Assembly (NCBI GenBank): GCA_001586965.3
Contig: LUCW03001496.1
Span: 292,501 to 325,632, forward strand
Length of the DNA: 33,132 nucleotides
Origin: Sphaeroforma sirkka
Taxonomy: Eukaryota > Opisthokonta > Ichthyosporea > Ichthyophonida
Reading direction: 5' to 3'
Numbering within the stretch: position 1 is the first letter of the stretch; each line of letters opens with the position of its first letter. Shown here piece by piece: positions 32,380-33,132 of the stretch. Both the position numbers and the translations under genes were made by a program. The notes under the pieces are model-generated. The model searched no databases, was not told the DNA's origin, and saw nothing but the letters and a program-made list of their open reading frames with translations.

Positions 32380-32450
32380 TCTGTTTGGTCCAGTGGTAAA
32401 TTGCCTGGTTTGGTGTGGTGCGGTCGTGTTCGATTCTGGGTCGGGTTGAA
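32380..32450 (+). other. tRNA-like segment in LINE-A 5' region, antisense to the LINE
   Basis: A box tggtccagtgg (32386-32396) and B box gtgttcgattc (32426-32436), spaced 30 bp. It occupies the same place as the LINE-B segment at 22257-22327, between the 22-bp repeats and the ORF1 start. Acceptor-stem pairing is poor. Confidence 0.4.
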
Positions 32451-32564
32451 AATTTTTCTGGGGTCTGTGTGATTTCTTTGAAATGTTTTCACTTTCTGCA
32501 CTTTCGCATGTTGAGTTCACATCTAAAAGTGAATTTCTAATCAGTGTCAGCAGTTTGAGATGTG

Positions 32565-33132
32565 CTTGAAATATAAATAGATTCAAAGTTGAAAAGTCAG
32601 AAATATAAATAGTTCAAAAGTGAAATAAATATTCAAAAGTTGAGAAAATAGTTCAAAAAAAGAAATATAAATAGTTCAAAAGTGAAATATAAATAGTTCA
32701 AAAGTGAAATATATAAATAGTTTTCAAAAGTGAAATATAAATAGTTCAAAACAATGGAAATATAAATAGTTCAAAAAGTGAAATATAAATAGTTCAAAAA
32801 GTGAAATATAAAATAAAATAGATTTCAAAAAGTGAAATATAAATAGTTCAAAAGTGAAATATAAATAGTTTCAAAAGTGAAAATATAAAATAGTTCAAAG
32901 TGAAAAAAAGTGAAATATAAATATGGATTCAAAAAGTAGAAATATAAAAGTTCAAAAGTGGAAATATAAATAGTTCAAAAAGTGAAATATAAATAGTTCA
33001 AAAAGTGAAATATAAATAGAAATATAAATCACAAATGAAAGTTCAAGAAAGAAATATAAATAGTTCAAAAGTGAAATATAAATAGTTCAAAAGTGAAATA
33101 TAAATAGTTCAAAAGTGAGAAATATAAATAGT
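32565..33132. repeat. 22-bp tandem repeats at the LINE-A 5' end
   Basis: About 25 imperfect units of agttcaaaagtgaaatataa plus at, with small indels, continuing past the window edge. Located where a LINE promoter would be, so they may be promoter monomers. Confidence 0.92.

Larger units (their letters stand above)
27019..33132 (-). mobile_element. LINE-A copy 3, near full-length non-LTR retrotransposon
   Basis: More than 6.1 kb, running off the right edge. Minus-sense order: 22-bp repeats (33132-32565), tRNA-like segment, ORF1 (32333-30989), ORF2 (30992 to about 27421), ~370 bp 3'UTR with AATAAA, and a telomere-like tail (27020-27045). No poly(A). ORF2 has an APE-type endonuclease, RT and a C-terminal zinc-finger-like motif, so it belongs to the APE-bearing LINE clades (L1-like, R1 or Jockey-like; clade not resolved). 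Both ORFs are broken. Confidence 0.9.

Noticed and set aside
32565-33132. CRISPR-like regular short repeats
   Set aside because: No unique spacers between the repeats, irregular spacing, eukaryotic context, and the same unit begins a LINE-B.

Overview
This is nuclear DNA of an intron-rich unicellular eukaryote. Genes are split by GT-AG introns with in-phase junctions, non-coding DNA is full of microsatellites and minisatellites, and LINE retrotransposons fill the right half. Plant-type telomere-like motifs (TTTAGGG/CCCTAAA) are scattered through introns and close each LINE copy. The mix of an animal-like DHRS4 gene, a fungal-type DUF7025/AAA+ gene and dense short exons fits a unicellular holozoan such as an ichthyosporean (Sphaeroforma-like). 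That assignment is inference only.

Layout. 1-6737 (+): 3' part of an AAA+ ATPase gene, at least eight exons, whose introns hold minisatellites, telomere-like motifs and LINE relics. Several of its splice sites lie inside short tandem duplications. 6738-8695: microsatellite-rich intergenic DNA. 8696-9232 (-): intronless gene for a small secreted or type I membrane protein with six ectodomain cysteines and no recognised family. 9233-12597: intergenic, with short repeats and a possible foldback element. 12598-16262 (+): complete eight-exon DHRS4-like short-chain dehydrogenase (277 aa) ending in the peroxisomal signal SRL. 16264-18199: intergenic, nothing recognised.

18200-33132 is a transposon graveyard, with all LINEs on the minus strand. 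LINE-A copy 1 (5'-truncated) abuts a diverged relative, LINE-B. Then come a repeat block and a broken LTR retrotransposon fossil. LINE-A copy 2 (5'-truncated) follows, joined head-to-tail to LINE-A copy 3, which is nearly full length and runs off the window. LINE-A has a 5' region of 22-bp repeats, a tRNA-like A/B-box segment on the opposite strand, ORF1, an ORF2 with APE endonuclease, RT and a C-terminal zinc-finger-like motif, an AATAAA, and a telomere-like tail in place of poly(A). ORF1 stop and ORF2 start overlap as ATGA.

The most interesting points are the LINE with telomere-like tails in a head-to-tail array, similar in layout to HeT-A/TART or SART/TRAS elements, and the AAA gene whose exon edges and splice sites have been tandemly multiplied into the adjoining introns. 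No classical defence system, CRISPR array or operon is present.
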